Source: Clostridia bacterium
Lineage (GTDB): Bacteria > Bacillota > Clostridia > Oscillospirales > QAKW01
Direction: 5' to 3'
Assembly (NCBI GenBank): GCA_017482195.1
Contig: JAFUNM010000011.1
Span: 1-53,733, forward strand
Length of the DNA stretch: 53,733 bases
Made by a program: the position numbers and the translations under genes. The notes under the pieces were generated by a model, which was given only the letters and a program-made list of their open reading frames with translations, did no database searches and was not told the origin of the DNA. This document shows positions 37,401-46,437 of this stretch, one piece after another (the stretch's first letter is position 1; each line of letters opens with the position of its first letter).

Positions 37401-39119
37401 TTATTTCAAAAGCTTTGCGAAAATATTTTCGTACACTTCCACCTTGCTATGGCAATCAAAGCGATTTTCGCCCTGAGTCAGGAAGTAAACCTTGATCTTC
37501 GGCTCGGTACCGGAAGGACGAACCACTACATTGGTGCCATCCTCAAAAACAAAGTACAGTACATCGGAGGTGGGCAATCCGGTCTCACTTTGAGCACCGG
37601 TCACAAGATCCTTGATTTTATGTGTCTTATAGTCGCGGAACTCGACTACCTTCTTGCCCTCCATGGAGGTGGGTACATTATTGCGAAGGTCGCTCATGAT
37701 CTCATCCATCCGCTGCTGGGGCATCACAGCCTCGATCTTAAAGCTAACGGTCTTTTCCTCCGTATAGCCATAGGTCTTATAAAGGATCTCCAGTGCCTGA
37801 GCAAGATTTTTATTCTTGTTCTTATAATACATAGCCATCTGGGCGATCAGCATAGAGGCCACCGGGGCATCCTTATCCCGGGCATAGTCGCCTTTCAGAT
37901 AGCCGTAGCTCTCCTCAAAGCCAAAGAGATACTCATGGGAGCCTTCGTCCTTAAAGCGCTCCATCATCTCGCCGATATACTTAAATCCGGTCAGCACCTC
38001 GAAATAGGCAACTCCGTTTTCCTCGCAGATCTTTTTGGGCAGCTTGGAGGAAACGATGGTGGAAACCACCGCAGGATGAGAAGACAGAGTCCCTGCCTCT
38101 TTTTGTACGCGGATCATAAAATCCACTAATAAAGCGGCGATCTGATTCCCGGTAAAATAAACTACGCTATCGCCGTTGAGGGCAGCAACACCCACACGGT
38201 CGGCATCGGGGTCGGTGGCGATGATCAGGTCAGCCCCCACCTTGCGGGCGACCTTGAGACCCAAAGCAAAGCCTTCTTTTTCTTCAGGATTGGGGCTCTT
38301 GACGGTGGGAAAATCCCCATCCGGCTTCATCTGCTCTTCTACATAATAGACATTGGCGCCCAGAGCCTCAAAGATGGCAGGTACCAGCTTATGGCCGGTT
38401 CCGTGGAAGGGCGTATAAACGATGGAGAGCTTCTTCGCCTCAGGCGAAAGATCCCTCAAAGGCAGTTGCTCCGCCAATACCCGCTTAAGATACTTCTCAT
38501 CGGTCTCAGCACCGATATACTCCAGCAAGCCTTTTTCCAAAGCCTCTGCTTCGGAAATGGTGTCGATGGTCAAGGGATCCACCTTTTGCATCTCCGCAAA
38601 GATATAATCCGCCTGATCGCCGGAGATCTGAGCACCGTCCTCAAAATAAGCTTTATAGCCGTTATACTCCTTGGGGTTATGGGAAGCGGTAATATTAACA
38701 CCGCCGATGGCACCAAAATCTCGGATGGCAAAGGAAAGCTCAGGAGTGGGACGCAAAGCGTCAAACAGGCGCACATGGATGCCGAGTGCACACATCGTCA
38801 AAGCCGTCTCCATTGCAAATTTAGTACCGTTGTTGCGGCAGTCATAGGCGATCACAATACCGCGATCCATCGCCTCTTTGCCCAAGGAAACGATATAGTT
38901 TCCAAAGCCCTTGGAAGCACGGCGAACCGTATAAATATTCATCCGGTTGGTGCCGGCGCCCATCAGCCCCCGAAGACCTGCGGTCCCGAAGGTAAGGTCG
39001 CAGCCGAAACGGGAACGAATCTCGTCGTCATTCCCATGGACAGCGATCAGATCGGCCTTGAGACGGCCATCCAATTCATAAAACTTTAGCCAGCGTTCAT
39101 ATTCTGCGCGATAATCCAT
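37401..39119 (-). CDS. Phosphohexomutase (phosphoglucomutase/phosphomannomutase)
   Basis: A 572-residue alpha-D-phosphohexomutase interconverting glucose 1- and 6-phosphate or the mannose equivalents. The phosphoserine is Ser146 in ITASHNPKEYNGYK, the metal loop is DPDADRVG (about 305), the sugar loop GFEESYGYL and the phosphate loop RPSGTEPKIKVYF. Length fits the PgcA/YbbT group of Firmicutes that feeds UDP-glucose synthesis. Start follows AGGAGG and lies one base after the TSCPD gene stop. Last gene of the dnaX operon. Confidence 0.92.
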   Translation of the reverse strand: MDYRAEYERWLKFYELDGRLKADLIAVHGNDDEIRSRFGCDLTFGTAGLRGLMGAGTNRMNIYTVRRASKGFGNYIVSLGKEAMDRGIVIAYDCRNNGTKFAMETALTMCALGIHVRLFDALRPTPELSFAIRDFGAIGGVNITASHNPKEYNGYKAYFEDGAQISGDQADYIFAEMQKVDPLTIDTISEAEALEKGLLEYIGAETDEKYLKRVLAEQLPLRDLSPEAKKLSIVYTPFHGTGHKLVPAIFEALGANVYYVEEQMKPDGDFPTVKSPNPEEKEGFALGLKVARKVGADLIIATDPDADRVGVAALNGDSVVYFTGNQIAALLVDFMIRVQKEAGTLSSHPAVVSTIVSSKLPKKICEENGVAYFEVLTGFKYIGEMMERFKDEGSHEYLFGFEESYGYLKGDYARDKDAPVASMLIAQMAMYYKNKNKNLAQALEILYKTYGYTEEKTVSFKIEAVMPQQRMDEIMSDLRNNVPTSMEGKKVVEFRDYKTHKIKDLVTGAQSETGLPTSDVLYFVFEDGTNVVVRPSGTEPKIKVYFLTQGENRFDCHSKVEVYENIFAKLLK

Positions 39120-39120
39120 C

Positions 39121-39372
39121 TTAATGTTCCTCCTGATATTGAATTAATGCCTGAGCCAGTTGGTCAGGGCAAGATGTTCCTTTAAAGCCGCAATGGATGC
39201 CGGAGAGGCGCTCAATGGCATCCTCGATCTCCATGCCCTCCACCAGGGCACCGATACCCTGAAGATTGCCGTTGCAGCCGCCCTCAAAGGAGACGTTATG
39301 CAAGGTGCCGTCATCAGCAACATCAAAGATAATTCTGCGGGAGCAAACGCCCCTGGGAAAATATGTATTCAT
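39121..39372 (-). CDS. TSCPD domain protein (TIGR03905-like)
   Basis: An 83-residue protein named for its C-terminal GTSCPDQLAQAL motif. Four cysteines (Cys10, Cys33, Cys61, Cys67) are spaced as in the family and could bind a metal. Related domains occur at the end of vitamin B12-dependent ribonucleotide reductases. Function of the free-standing form is unknown. It overlaps recR by four bases and abuts the phosphohexomutase gene. Confidence 0.85.
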   Translation of the reverse strand: MNTYFPRGVCSRRIIFDVADDGTLHNVSFEGGCNGNLQGIGALVEGMEIEDAIERLSGIHCGFKGTSCPDQLAQALIQYQEEH

Positions 39373-39965
39373 TCAAAAGACCTCCTGTTTTCCATAGCGC
39401 GGGTCAGCGTAAGGCTGTCGGCATACTCCAAAGTGCCGCCCACGGGAATGCCCAGTGCAAGACCGGTCACCTTGATCTCAAAAGGCTTCAGCAGCTTGAA
39501 AAGATAAAGAGCGGTAGCCTGCCCCTCCACATTGGGAGAAGTGGCCAGAATGATCTCCTCCACCGATTCCTCTGCCACCCGGTGCAAAAGTTCCCGAATC
39601 TTCAACTGATCGGCACCGATCCCATTGACCGGAGAGATCAGACCATGAAGTACATGATAGGTACCGTGAAAGGTGCGGGTGCGCTCCATAGCCTCCACAT
39701 CCTCCGGCTTTTCCACCACACAAATGGCGCCTTTACGCTTTTCATCTGTGCAGATCGGGCAAAGTTCCTGATCGGTGAGGTTCTGGCAGCGGGGACAGCA
39801 ATGGATCATATTCTTAGAGGCCAGCAGAGTATCCGCAAATTCCTTTACCGCATGATCTCCCTGCGCCAGAATAAAATAGGCCATTTTCTGGGCGGTTTTG
39901 GCCCCCACCCCCGGCAGCTTGCCGAACTGCTCGATCAGTTTATTTAACTGGGTAATGTTCGGCAT
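39369..39965 (-). CDS. recR: Recombination protein RecR
   Basis: A 198-residue RecR, which with RecF and RecO loads RecA at gaps. The helix-hairpin-helix PGVGAKTAQKMA (about 18-29), the C4 zinc finger Cys57/60/69/72 (CPRCQNLTDQELCPIC), the Toprim domain ICVVEKPEDVEAMERT and C-terminal TSPNVEGQATALYL are all present and length is normal. It follows ybaB by 5 bases in the conserved dnaX-ybaB-recR order. Confidence 0.97.
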   Translation of the reverse strand: MPNITQLNKLIEQFGKLPGVGAKTAQKMAYFILAQGDHAVKEFADTLLASKNMIHCCPRCQNLTDQELCPICTDEKRKGAICVVEKPEDVEAMERTRTFHGTYHVLHGLISPVNGIGADQLKIRELLHRVAEESVEEIILATSPNVEGQATALYLFKLLKPFEIKVTGLALGIPVGGTLEYADSLTLTRAMENRRSFE

Positions 39966-39970
39966 AACGA

Positions 39971-40318
39971 TTAAAACAAGCCGTTCATACCGGGCAGATT
40001 CATACCGCCGGTGATGGCGCCCATCTTGCTTTCCATAGCAGAATCAGCCTGTTTCATACATTCATTAACTGCAGCCACCAGCAGATCCTCCAGCATTTCC
40101 ACATCCTCGGGATCCACGACTTCAGGCTGTATCTTAACTTCCAGCAGTTCCTTCTTGCCGTTGACCTTAGCTGTAACAGCACCGCCGCCGGCAGCAGCCT
40201 CAAAAACAGAAGCCTCCACCTCAGCCTGAGCGTTCTGCATATCCTCCTGCATCTTCTGCACACGGCGCATCATATCGCCCTGCTTCATATTATAACCTTC
40301 AGGTAATCTTGCTTTCAT
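39971..40318 (-). CDS. YbaB/EbfC nucleoid-associated protein
   Basis: A 115-residue DNA-binding protein of the YbaB/EbfC family. The N-terminal helix (MMRRVQKMQEDMQNAQAEVEA) forms the dimer tweezers, the beta-sheet core contains VTAKVNGKKELLEVKI, and the Gly/Met-rich tail ends NLPGMNGLF. Conserved position between dnaX and recR. It follows dnaX by 13 bases. Confidence 0.93.
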   Translation of the reverse strand: MKARLPEGYNMKQGDMMRRVQKMQEDMQNAQAEVEASVFEAAAGGGAVTAKVNGKKELLEVKIQPEVVDPEDVEMLEDLLVAAVNECMKQADSAMESKMGAITGGMNLPGMNGLF

Positions 40319-40331
40319 TTTTTCAAACTCC

Positions 40332-41861
40332 TTATAGTTCTTCTAATTCATTCAGTGGGTCATCCTTTGCCAATGTAGAGACCGCCTCTTTCAATACTAC
40401 GGTATAAGCCTTTCCGCTTGCCTGCAAAGCCGCATCGGCCAAGGCTTTTTTGGGTTCCGGCTGATCTAAGAAGGTCAGGCAAAAGCTTTGTTCGGTGGAT
40501 AAGATCAGACGATCTCCCTGAACAGATGGGGTGATATCCAATAAGAATCCGAGCAGATTGGTATGCCCCATATCCTGCAGGGTCAGCTTCATTTCATCCC
40601 AGAAGGGGCATCCTTCACCGGTCCCTGTTTCAACAGCCGGCTTTGTTGCTTCAACCGAGGCCGGTCTTTCTGCCTTCGGCGGCTCCGGCACGGGGGCCGG
40701 TGCCGGGGCAGCGGCCATAGGAGGCACGCCACGCTCCAGGCGGGCAATACGGGCGCTTAAAGAGGCCATATCCTCCCCCAATTCCTCCCGGCAAAGAGAA
40801 ATGAGGATCATCTCGGCCAAAAGACCTTTATCGGCGGTACGGGAAAGCTCCCAGATCCCGTTTTGCAGGGTGCGCATCATCCGCATAACGCAAGCGGTGG
40901 GCAGTTCCCGGGAGAGGGCGATCTTCTGCTGCAGTTCCCGCTCATCACATTCCATCAGCTCTTCAGGATGCTCCGTTACGCTGCAAACCAAAAGATCCCG
41001 CAGCACCGACGAAAGATCGGCAAAAAGCTGGGCGGGGCCGGCATAGCGCTCTCGGGCATTTTTATAGAATTTCAAAAGACCGGATGCATCCCGATTCCAG
41101 GCCAGACGCACCGCCCCCAGCAGCTGATCGCTGCTGCAAACGCCCACGATCTGTTCTACCCGTTCCAGCGTTACAGGTTCGCTGCCGCTGCGGCAGCGAT
41201 CTAAAAGAGACAGACCGTCACGCATGGCACCGTCAGCCAAGCGGGCAAGGAGTGCAGCGGCTTCCGGTTCCAATAAAAAGCCTTCCCTTTCCGCTACATA
41301 AGACAGCCGCTTTGCAATCAGTTCCGGCGTAAGCCGTTTGAAATCAAACCGCTGACAGCGGGAAAGAATGGTAGCGGGAATTTTATGGATTTCGGTGGTG
41401 GCCAATACAAAAATAACATGAGAAGGAGGTTCTTCCAGGGTCTTTAAGAGAGCATTAAAGGCCTGATTACTCAGCATATGCACCTCATCGATGATATAGA
41501 CCCGATACTTGACCGCAGCGGGAGCATAGATCAACTCCTCCCGCAGTTCTCTTACATCCCCGACACCGGTATTGGTAGCGGCATCGATCTCCACCACATC
41601 CATGGTGGATTCATTTAAGATGCCCTGACATTGGGGACAGGCATTGCAGGGATCCCCCTCGGCACCGTTGGAACAGTTGACCGCCCGCGCTAAAATCTTA
41701 GCACAGCTGGTCTTACCGGTGCCCCGGGTACCGCAGAACAAGTAGGCATGGGAAATATTCCCATCTGCAATCTGAGCCCGAAGGGTCTTAACAATATGCT
41801 CCTGCCCCAAGACATCGGAGAACGTCAAAGGGCGGTATTTTCGATACAAAGCCTGATACAT
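40332..41861 (-). CDS. dnaX: DNA polymerase III subunit gamma/tau
   Basis: A 509-residue clamp-loader ATPase of the replisome. Walker A GTRGTGKT (44-51), zinc-binding Cys63/72/75/78, Walker B IIDEVHML, sensor 1 LATTEIHKIP and an Arg finger in SRCQRF are intact. The Pro/Ala-rich linker (PMAAAPAPAPVPEPPKA) leads to a short C-terminal domain of about 100 residues that would contact the polymerase. No slippery frameshift sequence for a gamma form is obvious. The ATG follows GAGGAG, and the SRP RNA ends 18 bases upstream. Confidence 0.96.
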   Translation of the reverse strand: MYQALYRKYRPLTFSDVLGQEHIVKTLRAQIADGNISHAYLFCGTRGTGKTSCAKILARAVNCSNGAEGDPCNACPQCQGILNESTMDVVEIDAATNTGVGDVRELREELIYAPAAVKYRVYIIDEVHMLSNQAFNALLKTLEEPPSHVIFVLATTEIHKIPATILSRCQRFDFKRLTPELIAKRLSYVAEREGFLLEPEAAALLARLADGAMRDGLSLLDRCRSGSEPVTLERVEQIVGVCSSDQLLGAVRLAWNRDASGLLKFYKNARERYAGPAQLFADLSSVLRDLLVCSVTEHPEELMECDERELQQKIALSRELPTACVMRMMRTLQNGIWELSRTADKGLLAEMILISLCREELGEDMASLSARIARLERGVPPMAAAPAPAPVPEPPKAERPASVEATKPAVETGTGEGCPFWDEMKLTLQDMGHTNLLGFLLDITPSVQGDRLILSTEQSFCLTFLDQPEPKKALADAALQASGKAYTVVLKEAVSTLAKDDPLNELEEL

Positions 41862-41879
41862 ATATTCTCCTCAAAAACA

Positions 41880-42042
41880 GTTGCCTTTGCAAGACAGCCC
41901 TTCGGACTCAAAACAGGTATTCGGCACACATAGACGAAGCTCCGCTTAATGCTGCTCGGTTCCCCGCCTGACATGGTTCACGGCACGCCTATTGCGCCGC
42001 GCCCGTCTCTCAACATCCGGAGTGCTGCCTTGCAAAGGCAAC
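41880..42042 (-). ncRNA. ffs: Signal recognition particle RNA
   Basis: On the minus strand the conserved domain IV is clear: ACCATGTCAGGCGGG, a GGAA-type tip region, then GAGCAGCATTAAG, the Ffh-binding loops. The two ends, GTTGCCTTTGCAAG and CTTGCAAAGGCAAC, are perfectly complementary and close the molecule at 163 bases. Order SRP RNA-dnaX-ybaB-recR is the same as in Bacillus subtilis. The true 5' end may lie further upstream if the leader hairpin at 42055-42088 is not removed. Confidence 0.93.
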
Positions 42043-42054
42043 TCTCTCAAATCC

Positions 42055-42088
42055 GATTGAAAAGAGCGGAAACCCGCTCTTTCCAATC
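42055..42088 (-). promoter_or_regulatory. Hairpin between promoter and SRP RNA
   Basis: A 15-bp stem (42055-42069 with 42074-42088, one G-T pair) lies between the promoter and the mature SRP RNA end. It may be a processing hairpin of the SRP precursor, or the weak terminator of gatA, since its 3' arm contains CTCTTTTC. Confidence 0.55.
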
Positions 42089-42099
42089 TGCTGTATTTA

Positions 42100-42128
42100 A
42101 TTTTAACACAATTCTTTGAAAAGTACAA
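42100..42128 (-). promoter_or_regulatory. Promoter of the SRP RNA-dnaX operon
   Basis: TTGTAC (42123-42128) and TAAAAT (42100-42105) on the minus strand, 17-bp spacer. The -35 box is 3 bases past the gatA stop codon. Confidence 0.65.
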
Positions 42129-42131
42129 GAA

Positions 42132-43580
42132 TTATAAGCAGAAATCATTCAAAATATAATTGAATTTTTTCTCAAAAGCATCGGCCAGGTTTAAGATCTG
42201 TCCGTCAGCAAAGGCTTTGCCGACAATGCTCATACCGATGGGAAGTCCCTCCTTGGTATAGCCACAGGGAGTGCTGACCGCAGGCAGACCGGCAATATTT
42301 ACTGTTACGGTATAAATATCCGCCAGATACATTTCGGTGGGATCCTCACTCTTGGTGCCGAACTTAAAGGCGGCCTCGGGGGTAGTGGGGGTCAGAATGC
42401 AATCACAGGTCTTGAAGATCTCCTCATACTCCTGACGAATCCGCCGACGCAGCAGATTTGCTTTCTTATAATAAGCATCGAAATAGCCGCTGGACAAAGC
42501 ATAACTGCCCAACAGGATACGGCGTTTCACTTCGCTGCCGAAGCCCTCGTTACGGGTGGCGATCAAACGTTCATCAAAGGAATTCCCTTCCTTAGAAAGG
42601 TGCCCGTAGCGCACACCGTCATAACGGGCCAAATTGGAAGAAGCCTCCGCTGAACCGATCAGATAATAAGCCGGGATCGCATACTTCAAAGAAGGCATGG
42701 ACACCTCTTTGATAACGCAGCCCATCGCCTCAAATTCTTTGATGGCATTTTCAACAGCCGCTTTGATCTCTTCATTCAAGCCCTCCCCGAAAAATTCCTT
42801 GGGAACACCGATGACGGTACCCTCCACGGGCGCACCCATCATCTCTGCTACAGGCTCCGAGGGGCGGGATGTCATGTCCATGGGATCCTCTCCGGAAATG
42901 GCATCCAAAAGAACGGCGCAATCTCTTGCGCTCTTGCCGATAGGGCCGATTTGATCCAAAGAGGAGGCAAAGGCCACAAGACCGGAGCGGGAAACTCTTC
43001 CGTAGGTCGGTTTCAGACCGGTAACACCGCAAAAGGCAGCCGGCTGACGGATAGAGCCTCCGGTATCGCTGCCCAAAGAGGCAACACAAAGACCTGCTGC
43101 TACTGCCGCAGCGCTGCCGCCGGAGGAACCGCCGGGAACGCAATCGGTATCATAAGGATTACAGGTATTACCGAAATAAGAGGTCGTGGTGGAGGCGCCC
43201 ATAGCAAACTCATCCATATTCAGCTTGCCGATAAAAATAGCTCCGTCTTCCGCCAGCTTCTCTGCCACGGTAGAATTATAGGTAGGAACAAAGTCCTCCA
43301 GCATATGGGAGGCGCAGGTGGTACGCAGACCTTTGGTACAGATATTATCTTTAATACCCAAAACAATGCCGGTGAGAGGTTTTGCACAGCCCTCCTCGAT
43401 CATCTTCTGGGCCCGCTCCGCCTGCTCCATGGCCTTCTCATTCACGGTGATATAGGCATGGATAGCGGGATCCAGTTTTTCAATTCGATCCAAATAATAT
43501 TGGGTCAGTTCCTGGGCAGTGATATCGCCGCCGTCCAGAAGAGAACGCAGTTCTTTGATTGATTTCAGATGCAAATTCAT
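42132..43580 (-). CDS. gatA: Aspartyl/glutamyl-tRNA amidotransferase subunit A
   Basis: A 482-residue amidase-signature protein that releases ammonia from glutamine for Glu-tRNA(Gln) amidation. The catalytic triad is Lys77 (GIKDN), Ser152 (GGSSGGSAAAVAAG) and the nucleophile Ser176 (SDTGGSIRQP). I start at the ATG at 43580, preceded by GAGAGG, 11 bases after gatC. The third subunit gene gatB is not in this window; the SRP promoter follows directly. Confidence 0.95.
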   Translation of the reverse strand: MNLHLKSIKELRSLLDGGDITAQELTQYYLDRIEKLDPAIHAYITVNEKAMEQAERAQKMIEEGCAKPLTGIVLGIKDNICTKGLRTTCASHMLEDFVPTYNSTVAEKLAEDGAIFIGKLNMDEFAMGASTTTSYFGNTCNPYDTDCVPGGSSGGSAAAVAAGLCVASLGSDTGGSIRQPAAFCGVTGLKPTYGRVSRSGLVAFASSLDQIGPIGKSARDCAVLLDAISGEDPMDMTSRPSEPVAEMMGAPVEGTVIGVPKEFFGEGLNEEIKAAVENAIKEFEAMGCVIKEVSMPSLKYAIPAYYLIGSAEASSNLARYDGVRYGHLSKEGNSFDERLIATRNEGFGSEVKRRILLGSYALSSGYFDAYYKKANLLRRRIRQEYEEIFKTCDCILTPTTPEAAFKFGTKSEDPTEMYLADIYTVTVNIAGLPAVSTPCGYTKEGLPIGMSIVGKAFADGQILNLADAFEKKFNYILNDFCL

Positions 43581-43591
43581 AACTGTACCTC

Positions 43592-43876
43592 TCAATCCAT
43601 CAGCTTCTGCACGGCAATAAAGTGGTACAGCTTGCCCTTGGCATTGGCAAGAGCATCCTCCACGGGCATGGAGGGTTGCACTTCATCTTCCCGTAGTAGC
43701 TCCATACCGCCTTCAGCGGTCAGGGGATAATCCTCCTCCGAAATATCCACTTCGGTGATGGTATCCATCAGTTTCATAATGCTTTCCATATCCTTTGCCA
43801 TCCGTTCCTTTTCCTCACCTTCAAAGGAAAGGCGGGAAAGGCTTGCCAGATGGTCGATCAAAGCAAGATCCTTCAT
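43592..43876 (-). CDS. gatC: Aspartyl/glutamyl-tRNA amidotransferase subunit C
   Basis: A 94-residue GatC, the small protein that wraps around and stabilises GatA in the GatCAB complex. Family marks are HLASLSRLSFEGEEKE at the N-terminus, DTITEVDISEEDYPL in the middle, LREDEVQPSMPVEDALANAKGK near the end. It lies 15 bases after guaB and 11 before gatA. Confidence 0.92.
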   Translation of the reverse strand: MKDLALIDHLASLSRLSFEGEEKERMAKDMESIMKLMDTITEVDISEEDYPLTAEGGMELLREDEVQPSMPVEDALANAKGKLYHFIAVQKLMD

Positions 43877-43891
43877 CTTAAATCAAAATCC

Positions 43892-45397
<1,506 letters not shown>

Positions 45398-45402
45398 CTA
45401 AT

Positions 45403-45431
45403 ATTCTAACAATATTTCATACAGAATGCAA
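45403..45431 (-). promoter_or_regulatory. guaB promoter
   Basis: TTGCAT (45426-45431) and TAGAAT (45403-45408) on the minus strand, 17-bp spacer. The leader of about 40 bases is too short for a purine riboswitch. Confidence 0.6.
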
Positions 45432-45444
45432 GTGTTTTTTACCG

Positions 45445-46308
45445 TCAGCGGATAATTTTTTCGCCGTCAAACAAGAGAAAACCGTCACCGCTGCCCATGC
45501 ATTTGCCGGATAGGAGATATTCCTTAAAGCGGCGCTGCAGGGAGGTTCTCTCCGGCAGAGCGGTATAATCCTCACAGTTTTCACATCCAAAAATCCGCCA
45601 GATATAGGGATTATCCGGTTTTTCATCACCGCCTACTACATCGAACATTTCATAAAACTTTTTAAGATTGGAGTCTTCGGGATAGACTTCATAATGACCG
45701 GGATAGATCAGAAAGGAGCGCAGATGCACCGGCAGTATTCCGTCCTTTAGTTTCGCACGGTAAAAAGTATGGGCTCTTTTCAAAGAATCCAACACCGCTT
45801 CAGGGGTCATCGGCCCGCAGGAGGGGATGTGGCAGCCATAGAAAATATCCCCCTGCTTGTAGCCCTTGTATTCCGCAAAACGAAGGGGGCGCGGCTCATA
45901 CTGCAGCCGCCCCAGCTTAAAACGCTTTAAGAGATAGAAATCCCGAAACCAGGAGCCGGCAACGGTACCCCAGATGCCATATATGTCATGGCATTCCTTC
46001 ACTTTATACCGCAGATCCGCCATCGTGTCCAAGTACAGTTCATCGGAATAGCCGTTTTCTTTATAGACCTCTCTCAGCGGAAGAGCGGCATAGAGAAAGA
46101 ATGCCATTTCAGCGGCATAAATATGCACCCCGTACTCTTCGGCTAAACCCTTTACGGTATTACGGTAATAAGCGCCTTCATCGGTATACAGATTTTTTAA
46201 GGCTGCATCCAACTGTTCCTTGCCTGCCCACATAGCATCAAAGTCTTTTTTCAGCGAAAATACCGCCGTTTCGGGAAACCCCAGCTCATAGGCTAAAGAA
46301 GTGATCAT
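45445..46308 (-). CDS. Acyltransferase-domain protein (DUF5596/GNAT-like)
   Basis: A 287-residue protein resembling the clostridial proteins annotated as acyltransferase domain-containing. The recognisable segments are FKLGRLQYEPRPL near residue 130, CHIPSCGPMTPEAVLDSLKRA near 158 and the C-terminal ENCEDYTALPERTSLQRRFKEYLL. An N-terminal helical part (about 1-100) precedes the presumed GNAT-like fold. No membrane span. Substrate and acyl donor are unknown. Start follows GGGGGA. Transcribed alone, divergent from the topoisomerase genes. Confidence 0.75.
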   Translation of the reverse strand: MITSLAYELGFPETAVFSLKKDFDAMWAGKEQLDAALKNLYTDEGAYYRNTVKGLAEEYGVHIYAAEMAFFLYAALPLREVYKENGYSDELYLDTMADLRYKVKECHDIYGIWGTVAGSWFRDFYLLKRFKLGRLQYEPRPLRFAEYKGYKQGDIFYGCHIPSCGPMTPEAVLDSLKRAHTFYRAKLKDGILPVHLRSFLIYPGHYEVYPEDSNLKKFYEMFDVVGGDEKPDNPYIWRIFGCENCEDYTALPERTSLQRRFKEYLLSGKCMGSGDGFLLFDGEKIIR

Positions 46309-46369
46309 TCCAACAATCCCCCATTATGATTTTTTATAGTATACTATAGAATTCTAAAAAAGTCTATCA

Positions 46370-46399
46370 TTGACAATGAACCACAAGATATAGTATAAT
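46370..46399 (+). promoter_or_regulatory. Promoter of the topoisomerase operon
   Basis: TTGACA (46370-46375) and TATAAT (46394-46399), 18-bp spacer, both perfect consensus, 38 bases before the first start codon. Confidence 0.75.
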
Positions 46400-46437
46400 T
46401 TAATAATATGAGTTTTATTATGTTGTAGGAGGACCCA

